Origin: Eubacterium sulci ATCC 35585
Lineage (GTDB): Bacteria; Bacillota; Clostridia; Peptostreptococcales; Anaerovoracaceae
Length of the DNA: 64,000 bases
Reading direction: 5' to 3'
Assembly (NCBI GenBank): GCA_001189495.1
Contig: CP012068.1
Location: 248,001 to 312,000 of the forward strand
Position numbers and translations under genes: made by a program. This document shows, one piece after another, positions 55,479-64,000 of the stretch; positions within the stretch are counted from its first letter, which is position 1, and the number at the start of each line of letters is the position of its first letter. The notes below the pieces were generated by a model that saw only the letters and a list, made by a program, of their open reading frames with translations, was not told where the DNA came from and made no database searches.

Positions 55479-55549
55479 TAGACCTTAGGTCTAGATTTGT
55501 ACGTTTAACATATACAAATCGTATATACCACAAGTTAGTTAAAGCTAAC
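55479..55549 (-). promoter_or_regulatory. ahpC upstream region with three dyads
   Basis: TAGACCT-T-AGGTCTA (55479-55493); GATTTGTA and TACAAATC, 11 bp apart (about 55494-55520); and GTTAG-TTAAAG-CTAAC (55534-55549). The last matches the pattern upstream of feo and the ABC exporter. No canonical PerR box (TTATAATNATTATAA) is seen. Confidence 0.5.
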
Positions 55550-55634
55550 CATAAAACTTATTTATTAATTTCAACTTTGTTGTAAAAACTTTAAAATACA
55601 TGGCTTAAGCCCTTATGTTTTATGGATTTGACTG

Positions 55635-55663
55635 TTGACTTATATATTTGCGGAATATATAAT
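55635..55663 (+). promoter_or_regulatory. Promoter of the second cobalamin riboswitch
   Basis: TTGACT (55635-55640), 17-bp spacer, TATAAT (55658-55663). Start expected near 55670. Confidence 0.75.
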
Positions 55664-55685
55664 AATATTGTAGTTAAATATGATT

Positions 55686-55860
55686 TTATGTTCCTGAGGC
55701 ATTTGTCTTGGGCTAAGAGGGAAACAGGTAAAAGCCTGTGCGGTCCCGCCACTGTAAGCAGTATTTATATAGCATTCATCGTAAGGTGAGCCACTGGAGC
55801 GTCCGGGAAGGTAGTTATATATGATAAGCTGCGAGCCAGGAGACCTGCATAGAATCTTCC
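55686..55860 (+). promoter_or_regulatory. Cobalamin (B12) riboswitch, second copy
   Basis: Full-length aptamer: AAGAGGGAAACAGGTAAAAG, CCTGTGCGGTCCCGCCACTG, and the canonical B12 box GAGCCAGGAGACC at about 55833-55845. It is preceded by its own promoter and followed by two terminators within 150 bp. No vitamin B12 transport or synthesis gene follows; the next gene is the TIM-barrel protein at 56081. Confidence 0.94.
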
Positions 55861-55907
55861 TAAACGGCGGTGAACCGTGATGGGGAAAAATAACAATCAG
55901 CAAATAC

Positions 55908-55936
55908 GGGCTGTGGGGCATGCCACAGCTCTTTTT
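55908..55936 (+). terminator. Terminator after the second riboswitch
   Basis: 9-bp stem GGGCTGTGG/CCACAGCTC (one G-U) with loop GGCATG, then five T. Likely the expression platform. A 51-codon frame (55880-56035) runs through this and the next terminator; I do not annotate it as a gene because its Phe-rich part comes from the T-runs. Confidence 0.85.
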
Positions 55937-55978
55937 AGTTGTGGAGCCGGCTTTTCATTCTTTTTCATAATTGGCAAG

Positions 55979-56006
55979 AAGCAGGCTTCGTCACCCTGCT
56001 TTTTTG
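55979..56006 (+). terminator. Second tandem terminator before the TIM-barrel gene
   Basis: AAGCAGG (55979-55985) pairs with CCTGCTT (55995-56001), followed by T-rich TTTTGCTTTTTT. Confidence 0.75.
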
Positions 56007-56080
56007 CTTTTTTGATAAATGTTTTGCGAGCTTAGATACATAAAAGCAAGGGACGTAATAAATTTATAGAAGGATAGACT

Positions 56081-56884
56081 ATGAGAGATTTTAGGGATAG
56101 AATTTTTTTTGCGACTTTTTCAGATTGTGCTACTCAGACTGCAAATAAATACGGTTTTAGCTTAGAGATTAATGATCTTTGTATTTCGAGCAATTTAGAC
56201 CCTGAGAATAGAGAGGAAACTATTAAGCGAATAGAGGATGAAATTGCTGAGGCTGGTGTAAATGGAAGAAAACTCTTTATGCACGGACCTTTTACAGAGC
56301 TGACACCGGATGCGATGGATCCAAGGGCAATTGAGCTAATGATGGATAGGTATATGGAAAGCATTGAGATTTGCGAGCATTTTGGTGTAAAGGATATGGT
56401 TGTGCACAGTGGATTTATACCTTTGATGTACCATAGAGACTGGCATGTGCCTCGCTCAATTGAGTTTTGGCAGAGGATTTCGGATAAACTTCCTGAAGGG
56501 TTTACGCTTTATGTAGAAAATGTCTTTGATGAGGATCCATATATTATGCGAGATGTTATCAAAGGAACGGACAGGAAAAACATCAAATGTTGCCTAGATG
56601 TTGGACATGCTAACGCAATAAAATCAAAGTATGATATCTACGAGTGGATAGATGTTCTAAAGGATGTGCTTGGACATTTTCATCTTCACACAAATGACGG
56701 AACTGCAGATCAGCACGGAGGGCTTGATAGCAAGGATATGGACATGAAGGGCATACTTTTGCATATTTTGAGCTGTTGCGGAGATGATGTTACATTTACC
56801 GTGGAGAGTAGAGAGAGCGAGCCTAGCGCTATATTTTTGGAAAACTTTTTTAATACTATTCCCCATACAGATATGATAAAATAA
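56081..56884 (+). CDS. Sugar-phosphate isomerase/epimerase-like TIM-barrel protein
   Basis: 267 residues of the xylose isomerase-like/AP endonuclease 2 superfamily. Metal-site residues are recognisable: His in MHGPF, His in MVVHSGF, Glu in TLYVENVFDEDP, Asp and His in KCCLDVGHANA, His in HFHLHTNDG and Glu in FTVESRE. The barrel is complete. Substrate unknown; could be a sugar isomerase or a nuclease of the EndoIV fold. First gene of a plus-strand run with pcrA and ligA, and the first gene after the cobalamin riboswitch. Confidence 0.82.
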   Translation: MRDFRDRIFFATFSDCATQTANKYGFSLEINDLCISSNLDPENREETIKRIEDEIAEAGVNGRKLFMHGPFTELTPDAMDPRAIELMMDRYMESIEICEHFGVKDMVVHSGFIPLMYHRDWHVPRSIEFWQRISDKLPEGFTLYVENVFDEDPYIMRDVIKGTDRKNIKCCLDVGHANAIKSKYDIYEWIDVLKDVLGHFHLHTNDGTADQHGGLDSKDMDMKGILLHILSCCGDDVTFTVESRESEPSAIFLENFFNTIPHTDMIK

Positions 56885-56899
56885 ATGCGGGAGAATAAG

Positions 56900-59125
56900 A
56901 TGGATTTAAACAAACTTAATGATAAACAACAAGAGGCGGTCAGATGTATAGATGGGCCGCTTTTGATAATTGCTGGAGCTGGCTCAGGTAAGACAAGCAC
57001 TATGACTCACAGGATTGCCTATATGATTGAGCAAGGCATAAGTCCGTACAAGATATTAGCAGTAACCTTTACTAATAAGGCGGCTAATGAGATGCGCGAG
57101 AGAATAGAGGGACTTTGTGGTGAGATTCATGGCATGTGGGTGATGACTTTCCACGCTATGTGCCTTAGAATGCTGAGAAAGCACGCAGGAGTTATCGGCT
57201 ATGACAAGAATTTCGTAATCTACGATACTGCTGACCAGAAGACATTGGTGAGGAATATTTGCAAAGAGCTTAACCTAGATAGCAAGGAATTTAAGCCTGC
57301 GTATATCGCATCGGTTATAAGCGATAAGAAGGAGCAGGGCGTTACACCACAGGAGTTTGCCGAGAATGCCATAGGTATGAAGAATAAGCTTCTAGCTAGG
57401 GCGTATCAGATGTATGAGAAGGCTTTGAGGGATAACAATGCAATGGACTTTGATGATCTTTTGCTCAACACTCTGAGAATGTTCAAGGCGGATGAGAGCG
57501 TGCTTCTTGAGTATAGCGACAGATTCGAATACATAATGGTGGATGAGTATCAGGACACGAACCACATCCAGTATCAACTTGTGAAACTGCTTTCGCAGAG
57601 ACACGGCAATATTTGCGTTGTTGGAGATGACGACCAGTGTATCTACGAATGGCGTGGTGCTGACATAACAAATATCCTAAACTTTGAGAAGGACTTTAAG
57701 AATGCTAAGCTAATCAAGCTTGAGCAAAACTATAGATCAAAGGGTAACATCCTCGCTGCGGCTCACTCAGTAATTTCCAATAATACAGGAAGAAAGCAGA
57801 AGAAGCTTTGGACGGATAAAGAGGCCGGCGAGAAGATTACCTATTTCAAGGCAGAGGACGAAAAGGATGAGGCTGACTTCATCGCAAGGGAGATAAACAT
57901 CCTAAAGAATGGAAACCTCAAGTACAGCGATTTTGCGGTTCTTTACAGAACTAATGCGCAGTCTAGATCTCTTGAGGATGTCTTTGCTAGAAGAGGCATA
58001 CCTTACAGGGTTCTTTCCGGAATGCGATACTATGACCGCAAGGAAGTTAAGGACATGATGTCCTATATGAGGCTTGTGATCAATCCTAAGGATGATCTTG
58101 CTTTGACGAGAATCATCAATGAGCCTAAACGTGGAATCGGTGCTAAGACACTTGAGAAACTGTTTACTCTTGCTGAGGTAAGGGGTCAGAGCCTTATGGA
58201 GTCTCTTTGGGAAGATGAGGTTTTGGACACTCTTCCTAAGAAGGCATTTGAGGACGTAAAGAGAATGGCAAGGACTATTGAGCTTTGTCGTGAAGAGGCT
58301 GACTCACTAAGTGTTGCAGATATCTACGACCAGCTTCTGGTTAATACGGGATATCTTAGTGCTCTAGAGGCTGAGCGCACTGTCGAGGCCGAAAGCAGAA
58401 TAGAAAACCTTATGGAATTCAAGTCGGTTATAGAAAACTACGAAAACGATAGTGCAGAGCCTAGTCTTGAGGAATTTATGGAAGGACTTAGCCTCATGTC
58501 AGAGGTTGACAACCACGATGAGACTCAGGATGCGGTTGTTCTCATGACCATGCATAGTTCTAAGGGGCTTGAGTTTCCAGTTGTTTTCCTTCCGGGAATG
58601 GAGGATGGTCTCTTCCCAGGGGCAAGAAGCTTTGATTCGCCAGAGGGAATGGAAGAGGAGAGAAGGCTTTGTTATGTCGGCATGACTAGAGCAAAGGAGA
58701 GACTCTTCCTTACAGGTGCGACAAGGAGAATGCTCTACGGAAGAACTGAATATCAGAGAGAGTCTACCTTCCTTAGAGAAATAGATAAGAAACTTCTTAT
58801 GGGAGATGCAATATTTGAGAAGAAGCGCGATAGCTTCCTTGGCGATGAGTTTACAGGGCCAGGTGTTTCCACAGGTAGTTTTGATGGATACATGAGTTCC
58901 AATAAGGCTGGCTACAAGCCTTTCGATTCGCTGAGCTATTCCAAGGCACACACCAAGAAGGTTGCAGCAGGTGGCGATGATCTTAAATCTGGTGACAGGG
59001 TTAAGCACAGCAAGTTCGGCGAGGGTATGGTTATAGAAGCGGATGATAAGACAATTTCGATCATCTTTGATGAGGTCGGACTTAAGAAGATGGCAAAGGG
59101 TATTGCGGTTTTAAAGAAGCTATAG
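56900..59125 (+). CDS. pcrA: ATP-dependent DNA helicase PcrA (UvrD family)
   Basis: 741 residues from ATG 56900 (MDLNKLNDKQQEAVRCIDGP), which has a GGGAGAA site; an in-frame ATG 15 bp upstream has none. SF1A helicase: Q motif, Walker A GAGSGKT (about 26-32), VDEYQDTN, GDDDQCIYEWRGAD, VLYRTNAQSRSLED, TMHSSKGLEFPVVFLPGMEDGLFP in two parts, and the C-terminal Tudor-like domain (GDRVKHSKFGEGMVI) that binds RNA polymerase in PcrA. Acts in DNA repair and replication-conflict resolution. Followed 22 bp later by ligA, the common pcrA-ligA pair of Firmicutes. Confidence 0.96.
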   Translation: MDLNKLNDKQQEAVRCIDGPLLIIAGAGSGKTSTMTHRIAYMIEQGISPYKILAVTFTNKAANEMRERIEGLCGEIHGMWVMTFHAMCLRMLRKHAGVIGYDKNFVIYDTADQKTLVRNICKELNLDSKEFKPAYIASVISDKKEQGVTPQEFAENAIGMKNKLLARAYQMYEKALRDNNAMDFDDLLLNTLRMFKADESVLLEYSDRFEYIMVDEYQDTNHIQYQLVKLLSQRHGNICVVGDDDQCIYEWRGADITNILNFEKDFKNAKLIKLEQNYRSKGNILAAAHSVISNNTGRKQKKLWTDKEAGEKITYFKAEDEKDEADFIAREINILKNGNLKYSDFAVLYRTNAQSRSLEDVFARRGIPYRVLSGMRYYDRKEVKDMMSYMRLVINPKDDLALTRIINEPKRGIGAKTLEKLFTLAEVRGQSLMESLWEDEVLDTLPKKAFEDVKRMARTIELCREEADSLSVADIYDQLLVNTGYLSALEAERTVEAESRIENLMEFKSVIENYENDSAEPSLEEFMEGLSLMSEVDNHDETQDAVVLMTMHSSKGLEFPVVFLPGMEDGLFPGARSFDSPEGMEEERRLCYVGMTRAKERLFLTGATRRMLYGRTEYQRESTFLREIDKKLLMGDAIFEKKRDSFLGDEFTGPGVSTGSFDGYMSSNKAGYKPFDSLSYSKAHTKKVAAGGDDLKSGDRVKHSKFGEGMVIEADDKTISIIFDEVGLKKMAKGIAVLKKL

Positions 59126-59147
59126 CTTTGATATAGGAGATTAGGTA

Positions 59148-61124
59148 ATGGCTGATGTAAAGGCTTTGATGCAGGAAAAGATAAAGGTGCTCGATGAGGC
59201 TTCGAAGGCATATTATGCGCGTGGAGAGGAAATCATGAGCAATTTTGAGTACGACAAAATCTATGACGAGCTTGTCGAGCTCGAAAAGCAAAGTGGAATA
59301 ATCCTTGCGGGAAGTCCAACTCAGAAGGTGGGTTATGAAATTCTTTCGGAGCTTCCTAAGGAGGTTCATCCTTCGAGGATGCTTTCGCTAGATAAGACTA
59401 AGAGCAGGGAAGAACTCAAGGACTGGCTTGGAGATCATCAAGGAATTCTATCTTGGAAGCTAGATGGTCTAACCATAGTTTTGACATATGAGGACGGAAA
59501 GCTGCTTAAGGCTGTTACTCGTGGAAATGGCGATGTAGGCGAGGTAATCACTGCGAATGCGAAGACCTTTGTGAACCTTCCACATCAAATTGCATATAAG
59601 GGAGCTCTTGTGCTAAGAGGTGAGGCAGTTATTTCCTATGCCGACTTTGATAAGATCAATAGCGAAATTGAGGATGGCGCTGGCAAGTACAAGAACCCTA
59701 GAAATCTTTGCGCTGGCTCAGTAAGACAGTTAAATAGTGAAATTACTGCATCGCGCAGGGTTAGATTCTTTGCATTTACGCTTGTGAGTGCTGAGGATAT
59801 TAACTTCAAGAAGAGAAGTGAGCAGATTAATTGGCTAAAAGATCAGGGCTTTGATACTGTTAAAGAAAGACTTGTAAACGCTGATAACATAATTGAAACT
59901 GTTGATTTATTTGAGTCCGAGGTTCACGAAAACCCAATTCCATCAGATGGACTCGTTTTGGCCTTTGATGACCTTGAGTATAGTGCAAGCCTTGGAACGA
60001 CGGCAAAGTTCCCTAGGGACTCAATTGCATTTAAGTGGCAGGACCAGACTGAGAAGACTACTTTGAGGGAGATTGAGTGGAACGCCTCAAGAACAGGCCT
60101 TATAAATCCGATTGCTGTCTTTGACCCTGTTGAACTAGAGGGTACGACGGTTTCGCGTGCATCAGTTCACAATTTAAGCATAGTTGAGGAGCTTGCTCTT
60201 GGAATTGGAGATACGATAGAGGTATACAAGGCAAACATGATTATCCCTCAGATTTCAGCAAATCTAACGCGAAGTGGAAATCTAGAATTACCTAAGACCT
60301 GCCAAGCATGCGACACTCCAGTGATAATCAAAAACGAGCAGGGAGTAAAGACGATAAATTGTCCAAACCCTAAGTGCCCAGCAAAGCGAATCAAGAGTCT
60401 AACGCTTTTCGTTTCTCGCGATGCAATGAATATTGACGGATTATCTGAAGCAACTATTGAGAAGTTTGCAGATGCTGGATACCTAAAGGAGCTAGCAGAT
60501 TTCTACCACCTAGAGAATCATAAGGATGAGATTGTTAAGACTGAGGGCTTTGGAGAGAAATCCTTTAATAATATGCAAAAGGCAATTGATGCTTCGAGAA
60601 AGGTTAAGCCTGAAAAACTTCTTTATGCGCTTGGAATCCCAGGGATTGGCGTTGCCAATGCAAAGCTTATATCAAAGGCATGCAAGGCCGAGTGGGACAA
60701 GATTGAATCGATATCAAAGTCCGAGCTGCTTGAGATAGATGGAATCGGTGATGTTATGGCAGCGGCTTATGTCTCCTTCTTTGATGACGAAGAGAACAAG
60801 GCTAAGCTTGCCCGCCTTAAGGCAGAGCTTGATATAGATGAGAGCTTTGAAGAGACTGGCGCTTTGCTCAAAGGCCTAACATTTGTAATTACTGGTTCGC
60901 TCAACCACTATGCGAATAGAGATGAGCTTAAGGCTTTGATAGAGTCACTTGGCGGTAAGGTTTCGGGCTCGGTAAGTGCAAAGACTTCATATTTAATCAA
61001 TAACGATACTGCATCGACTTCAGGAAAGAACAAGAAGGCGAAAGAGCTTGGCATCGCAGTCATAGATGAAGAGAAAATAAAGAATTGTATAGAAAGTGAA
61101 GATTTATCTTTGCTAATGGACTAG
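59148..61124 (+). CDS. ligA: NAD-dependent DNA ligase
   Basis: 658 residues. Ligase Ia-type N-terminus with YYARGEEIMSNFEYDKIYDE, the adenylated lysine Lys104 in SWKLDGLTIVLTY, an OB fold, the zinc finger CQACDTPV...CPNPKCPAK, helix-hairpin-helix repeats (ALGIPGIGVANAKLI, SELLEIDGIGDVMA) and a C-terminal BRCT domain (LLKGLTFVITGSLNHYANRD). The KLDG motif has WK in place of the common (E/V)xK, a mild divergence. Essential for sealing Okazaki fragments. Confidence 0.94.
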   Translation: MADVKALMQEKIKVLDEASKAYYARGEEIMSNFEYDKIYDELVELEKQSGIILAGSPTQKVGYEILSELPKEVHPSRMLSLDKTKSREELKDWLGDHQGILSWKLDGLTIVLTYEDGKLLKAVTRGNGDVGEVITANAKTFVNLPHQIAYKGALVLRGEAVISYADFDKINSEIEDGAGKYKNPRNLCAGSVRQLNSEITASRRVRFFAFTLVSAEDINFKKRSEQINWLKDQGFDTVKERLVNADNIIETVDLFESEVHENPIPSDGLVLAFDDLEYSASLGTTAKFPRDSIAFKWQDQTEKTTLREIEWNASRTGLINPIAVFDPVELEGTTVSRASVHNLSIVEELALGIGDTIEVYKANMIIPQISANLTRSGNLELPKTCQACDTPVIIKNEQGVKTINCPNPKCPAKRIKSLTLFVSRDAMNIDGLSEATIEKFADAGYLKELADFYHLENHKDEIVKTEGFGEKSFNNMQKAIDASRKVKPEKLLYALGIPGIGVANAKLISKACKAEWDKIESISKSELLEIDGIGDVMAAAYVSFFDDEENKAKLARLKAELDIDESFEETGALLKGLTFVITGSLNHYANRDELKALIESLGGKVSGSVSAKTSYLINNDTASTSGKNKKAKELGIAVIDEEKIKNCIESEDLSLLMD

Positions 61125-61140
61125 TCTCAGGAGGGAAAGA

Positions 61141-62142
61141 ATGCTTCCGGTTGGAAAACTCGATAGCGATGTGCTTAAGAGGATAGTAATAGACAAAATT
61201 AAATACAAAAGCGAGGATGTAAAGGTCAGAGCAGGCGTTGGTGAGGACTGTGCTGTTGTAGGCTACGGTGACTACGATTGCGTGATTTCAACAGATCCAA
61301 TAACATCGTCAATAAACGATGTTGGTAGGCTTTCAATTCATATCTCATGTAACGATATTGCAAGCAATGGCGTGCAGCCAATTGCCATAACTCTTGCGGT
61401 GATGCTTCCGAAAGGGACTACTGAAGATGATGTTGAGAAGATAATGGCGCAGGCGGCAAAAAGTGCCGAAGATGTCGGAGTCGAGATTGTTGGTGGACAT
61501 ACAGAAATAACCGAAGCGGTAAACCAGCCTGTTATAGTATCTACAGCATTTGGTAAGGTTGTGGCGGGTGAATCTCAGTCGGCATCGGATATGCGCGCTG
61601 GAGATGTCATTTTGATGACCAAACAGGCAGGCCTTGAAGGAACTGGTATAATCTGCTCAGATTACGAGGAAGAGCTATCCAATGTCTTAAGTTCTGATGA
61701 GCTTGCAGAGGGTAAGCTCATGCTTGATGATGTAAGCGTCGTAAAGGAAGGCGTAATCGCAGGCAAGATTGGAACTCACGGTATGCATGATGTCACAGAA
61801 GGTGGTATTCTCGGTGCAGTATGGGAAATGTGCAATATAAGCAAGCTTGGTGTTTTGCTAGATGAAGATAAGATTGCAGTTAGCAAAGTGACCGAAAAAG
61901 TTTGTGAGTATTTTTCCGCTGACTGGAAGAGACTTATTTCAAGTGGCTGCATGATAATCGTAGCGAGCCCCGAAAAAGCTGATGATATATGCGCTGAACT
62001 ATGTCATAACGGCGTTATGGTCAGCAAGATCGGTAGAGTTACAGGGGCTGATGAAGGCCTAATGCTAAAGAAATCAGATGGAAATATAGAAGAAATTGAT
62101 CCTCCTAAAACAGATGAACTCTACAGAGTTACAGGCAGGTAA
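61141..62142 (+). CDS. AIR synthase/HypE-related protein
   Basis: 333 residues of the PurM/HypE/ThiL ATP-binding fold: GVGEDCAVV, VISTDPITSS, SCNDIASNGVQPIAITLAVM, VEIVGGHTEIT and the C-terminal half GTHGMHDVTEGGILGAVWEM. Closest by layout to the 'AIR synthase-related' proteins of anaerobes. HypE proteins end with a conserved cysteine used for cyanide ligand formation; here the tail is ELYRVTGR without Cys, so it is not a classical HypE. No hydrogenase genes are nearby. Strong AGGAGGG site. Confidence 0.82.
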   Translation: MLPVGKLDSDVLKRIVIDKIKYKSEDVKVRAGVGEDCAVVGYGDYDCVISTDPITSSINDVGRLSIHISCNDIASNGVQPIAITLAVMLPKGTTEDDVEKIMAQAAKSAEDVGVEIVGGHTEITEAVNQPVIVSTAFGKVVAGESQSASDMRAGDVILMTKQAGLEGTGIICSDYEEELSNVLSSDELAEGKLMLDDVSVVKEGVIAGKIGTHGMHDVTEGGILGAVWEMCNISKLGVLLDEDKIAVSKVTEKVCEYFSADWKRLISSGCMIIVASPEKADDICAELCHNGVMVSKIGRVTGADEGLMLKKSDGNIEEIDPPKTDELYRVTGR

Positions 62143-62183
62143 AGGAATTCGCTCACAAAATCGTGGACTAAGCCAAAGTTGAA

Positions 62184-62212
62184 TTGACATAAGTTCACAA
62201 ACAACATATAAT
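62184..62212 (+). promoter_or_regulatory. Consensus promoter of the SRP RNA gene
   Basis: TTGACA (62184-62189), 17-bp spacer, TATAAT (62207-62212): both boxes perfect, as expected for a strongly expressed stable RNA. Confidence 0.9.
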
Positions 62213-62219
62213 ATAGGGT

Positions 62220-62390
62220 AGTTTTATATCGCCCTTTAATAGCTTCGTTTGGCATGGTTTGGGTCCTGCGCAATAGGACGCCGTGAACCTTGTCAGGTCC
62301 GGAAGGAAGCAGCAATAAGCGGAAGCTCTTATGTGCCGCAGATAAGCCTTCTTCATCGTCACGCGGAGCTATCAAAGGGCGATTTTTATT
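62220..62390 (+). ncRNA. ffs: Signal recognition particle RNA
   Basis: Contains the domain IV core GTCCTGCG, GTCAGGTCCGGAAGGAAGCAGCA with the GGAA tetraloop region and the symmetric loop bound by Ffh. The 5' segment TCGCCCTTT-ATAGCT (about 62229-62244) pairs with AGCTAT-AAAGGGCGA (about 62367-62382), which is then followed by five T, so the closing helix also serves as terminator. The length, about 155-170 nt, is between the small 4.5S and large Bacillus forms. Confidence 0.93.
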
Positions 62391-62408
62391 TTGTTAGGAG
62401 CCTTCAGA

Positions 62409-64000
62409 ATGTATAAAGCGCTTTATCGCACCGAAAGGCCAGAGACCTTTGATGAGGTTATAGGCCAGGAACACATAGTGCGTGTTTTGAAAAATCAAAT
62501 AGCAAGTAACACCATAGGACATGCTTATCTGTTTTGCGGTACGAGAGGTACGGGTAAAACGACTATGGCAAGACTCCTTGCAAAGGCCGTGAACTGTACT
62601 TCAGATGGTGAAAAACCTTGTGGTTGTTGTGATAACTGCCTTTCTATCAAAGCTGGGACCTTCATAGATATGATAGAGATAGATGCAGCGTCAAACAATG
62701 GTGTAGAGAGCGTTAGAGAAATCAGGGATAGTGTAAATTATCCTGCTTCCGTAGGAAGACGCAAGGTCTATATCATAGACGAGGTGCACATGCTTTCGAC
62801 GGCTGCGTTTAACGCTTTGCTCAAGACTCTTGAGGAGCCGCCTGAGGGAATCATGTTCATACTTGCGACTACAGATCCGCAGAAACTTCCGCAGACAATA
62901 CTCTCAAGGTGTATGAGGTTCAATTTCAGACGTGTTTCCGAAAACCAGCTCGCAGGACAGATGAAGGCAATTTGCGAAAAGAGGGGTGTGGAAATCACAG
63001 ATTCTGCACTTAAACTTCTTGCAGCGAATGCTGATGGTTCTGTCAGAGATGGTCTATCTTTGCTCGATCAGTGCCTAGCAGGAAGCGACAAGGTTTTAGA
63101 TAGAGAGACTGTGCTAGAGTTTCTCGGAACCGTATCAGAGGGATTCTTCCTAGAGCTGACCGAAAAGGTTTGCGTTCGCGACACCTCTGGGGCATTACTT
63201 CTATTAGATGAAGTTCTTGCCGAGGGGAAGGATGTTAAGCAGCTACTTAATGACTGGATGGCACATTATAGATCACTTTTGATAGCAAAGTATATCAAAG
63301 ATGCAGAGAATCTACTGAATATGTCCAGTGAGAACATAGAAAAGCTAAAGAGACAGAGTCAGGGGATGGATCTTGCTACAATAAATAGCTCGATTTTGAC
63401 ACTGGCAAATACGATAAACGATGCGAGATACTCTACTCAGCCAAGAACTCTTATGGAGCTTGCAATAGTAGTTCTTGCAAATGGTATAAGGGATGGAGGA
63501 GCAGCGCCTACTGCTTTTATTGAAAGCACGCCTAGTTCTCCAATACAAAAATCTAGTAAGCAGATAAAGGATAGGACGGCGGCTAAACCTAGCGAGCCCG
63601 AAAAGCTACAAGCTGAGATTCCATCAAAGTTTGAGTCTAGCGAAACACAGGAGATTCCTCCATGGGAGGATTTTGATGAAGGAGCAAGGCCAGAGGCTTC
63701 GCAGGAAGTACAGGATTCAGAACTTGAGGTGAAAGCACAGGTAGCTACGCAGCCTAAGGTAGGCCAAGATAACATATCAAGTAGCACGGGTTCATCTTAC
63801 GAGATGGATGAGCTTTGGGAAAGAGTTTGGGATAGACTTCCTGAACACGGAAGCATTTCCATGGTTCGTATGAACACAAGTCTTGCTGGTATAAATGAAA
63901 GAGAATTTAAGGTAATCGCTTGCAGTGATTTTGTAAGGGGTTTAGCCGAAAAGAATACAGAAATTATTACAAAGGCCGTGGCAGCTGAGGTCGGAAGACC
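62409..64000 (+). CDS. dnaX: DNA polymerase III gamma/tau subunit (5' part)
   Basis: Open from ATG 62409 (AGGAG site) to the window end, 530 codons so far. MYKALYRTERPETFDEVIGQ start, Walker A GTRGTGKT (44-51), zinc-binding CTSDGEKPCGCCDNC, Walker B VYIIDEVHML, and the SRC motif in ILSRCMRFNF. From about residue 360 a Pro/Glu/Lys-rich linker begins, followed by the start of the tau C-terminal domain (DELWERVWDRLPEHG). Clamp-loader ATPase. The 3' end is not in the window. Confidence 0.97.
   Translation, partial: MYKALYRTERPETFDEVIGQEHIVRVLKNQIASNTIGHAYLFCGTRGTGKTTMARLLAKAVNCTSDGEKPCGCCDNCLSIKAGTFIDMIEIDAASNNGVESVREIRDSVNYPASVGRRKVYIIDEVHMLSTAAFNALLKTLEEPPEGIMFILATTDPQKLPQTILSRCMRFNFRRVSENQLAGQMKAICEKRGVEITDSALKLLAANADGSVRDGLSLLDQCLAGSDKVLDRETVLEFLGTVSEGFFLELTEKVCVRDTSGALLLLDEVLAEGKDVKQLLNDWMAHYRSLLIAKYIKDAENLLNMSSENIEKLKRQSQGMDLATINSSILTLANTINDARYSTQPRTLMELAIVVLANGIRDGGAAPTAFIESTPSSPIQKSSKQIKDRTAAKPSEPEKLQAEIPSKFESSETQEIPPWEDFDEGARPEASQEVQDSELEVKAQVATQPKVGQDNISSSTGSSYEMDELWERVWDRLPEHGSISMVRMNTSLAGINEREFKVIACSDFVRGLAEKNTEIITKAVAAEVGR

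Noticed and set aside
55880-56035. 51-codon frame with a hydrophobic stretch after the second riboswitch
   Set aside because: It runs through two rho-independent terminators and its Phe-rich segment is produced by their T-runs; start signal is weak. Kept only as a remote possibility.
61141-62142. Assignment as hydrogenase maturation protein HypE
   Set aside because: The C-terminal cysteine essential for HypE is absent and no hydrogenase genes are nearby.

Overview
The window looks like a chromosome segment of a low-G+C, Gram-positive anaerobe of the class Clostridia. Evidence: Firmicutes-type order of the ribosomal protein operons (S10, spc and alpha run together with secY, adk, map, infA, rpmJ), a tmRNA with an A-rich tag, strong AGGAGG ribosome binding sites, a CWB2-anchored surface protein, FeoA-FeoA-FeoB iron uptake and cobalamin riboswitches. 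A Peptostreptococcales/Mogibacterium-like lineage is my guess only; no 16S gene is present.

Layout. 1-640: end of smpB and the tmRNA gene ssrA. 645-7052: an accessory region next to ssrA holding an integrase remnant, an IS200-type element whose right-end hairpin is split by an IS3 (IS150-type) element, phage/ICE debris, and a three-gene module (small regulator with a palindromic operator, EcoRI-type adenine methyltransferase, DUF262-HNH nuclease) followed by a separate HNH protein. 7091-13217: an acetyltransferase, then a cobalamin riboswitch in front of a giant cell-wall surface protein. 13272-29139: mostly housekeeping and transport (DUF438/hemerythrin-type protein, MacB-like ABC exporter, cysK, prepilin peptidase, truA, tagO-like, MATE, PhzF, EamA, enolase, aminopeptidase, ogt). 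29196-32152: copper operon (CsoR operator, csoR, copA with a fused copZ). 32237-35345: feo iron operon. 35447-38527: an insertion bracketed by two 77-bp copies of one ISL3-type IS end; it carries two XRE-type regulators, a secreted bacteriocin-like precursor and a membrane protein that may be its immunity partner. 38718-54277: the complete ribosomal protein superoperon with rpoA. 54338-64000: a membrane protein, ahpC, an orphan cobalamin riboswitch, a TIM-barrel protein, pcrA, ligA, an AIR-synthase-like protein, the SRP RNA gene and the start of dnaX.

How parts work together. Metal handling is concentrated here: copper efflux under CsoR and ferrous iron uptake under a possible metal-responsive operator. 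The same dyad pattern (GTTAG-N6-CTAAC) sits upstream of feo, ahpC and the ABC exporter, which hints at one shared regulator. Two cobalamin riboswitches occur, one in front of a surface protein and one in front of two stacked terminators with no obvious partner. The most novel-looking parts are the ISL3-bracketed bacteriocin-like module, the methyltransferase/DUF262-HNH module, the B12-controlled surface protein and the orphan riboswitch.
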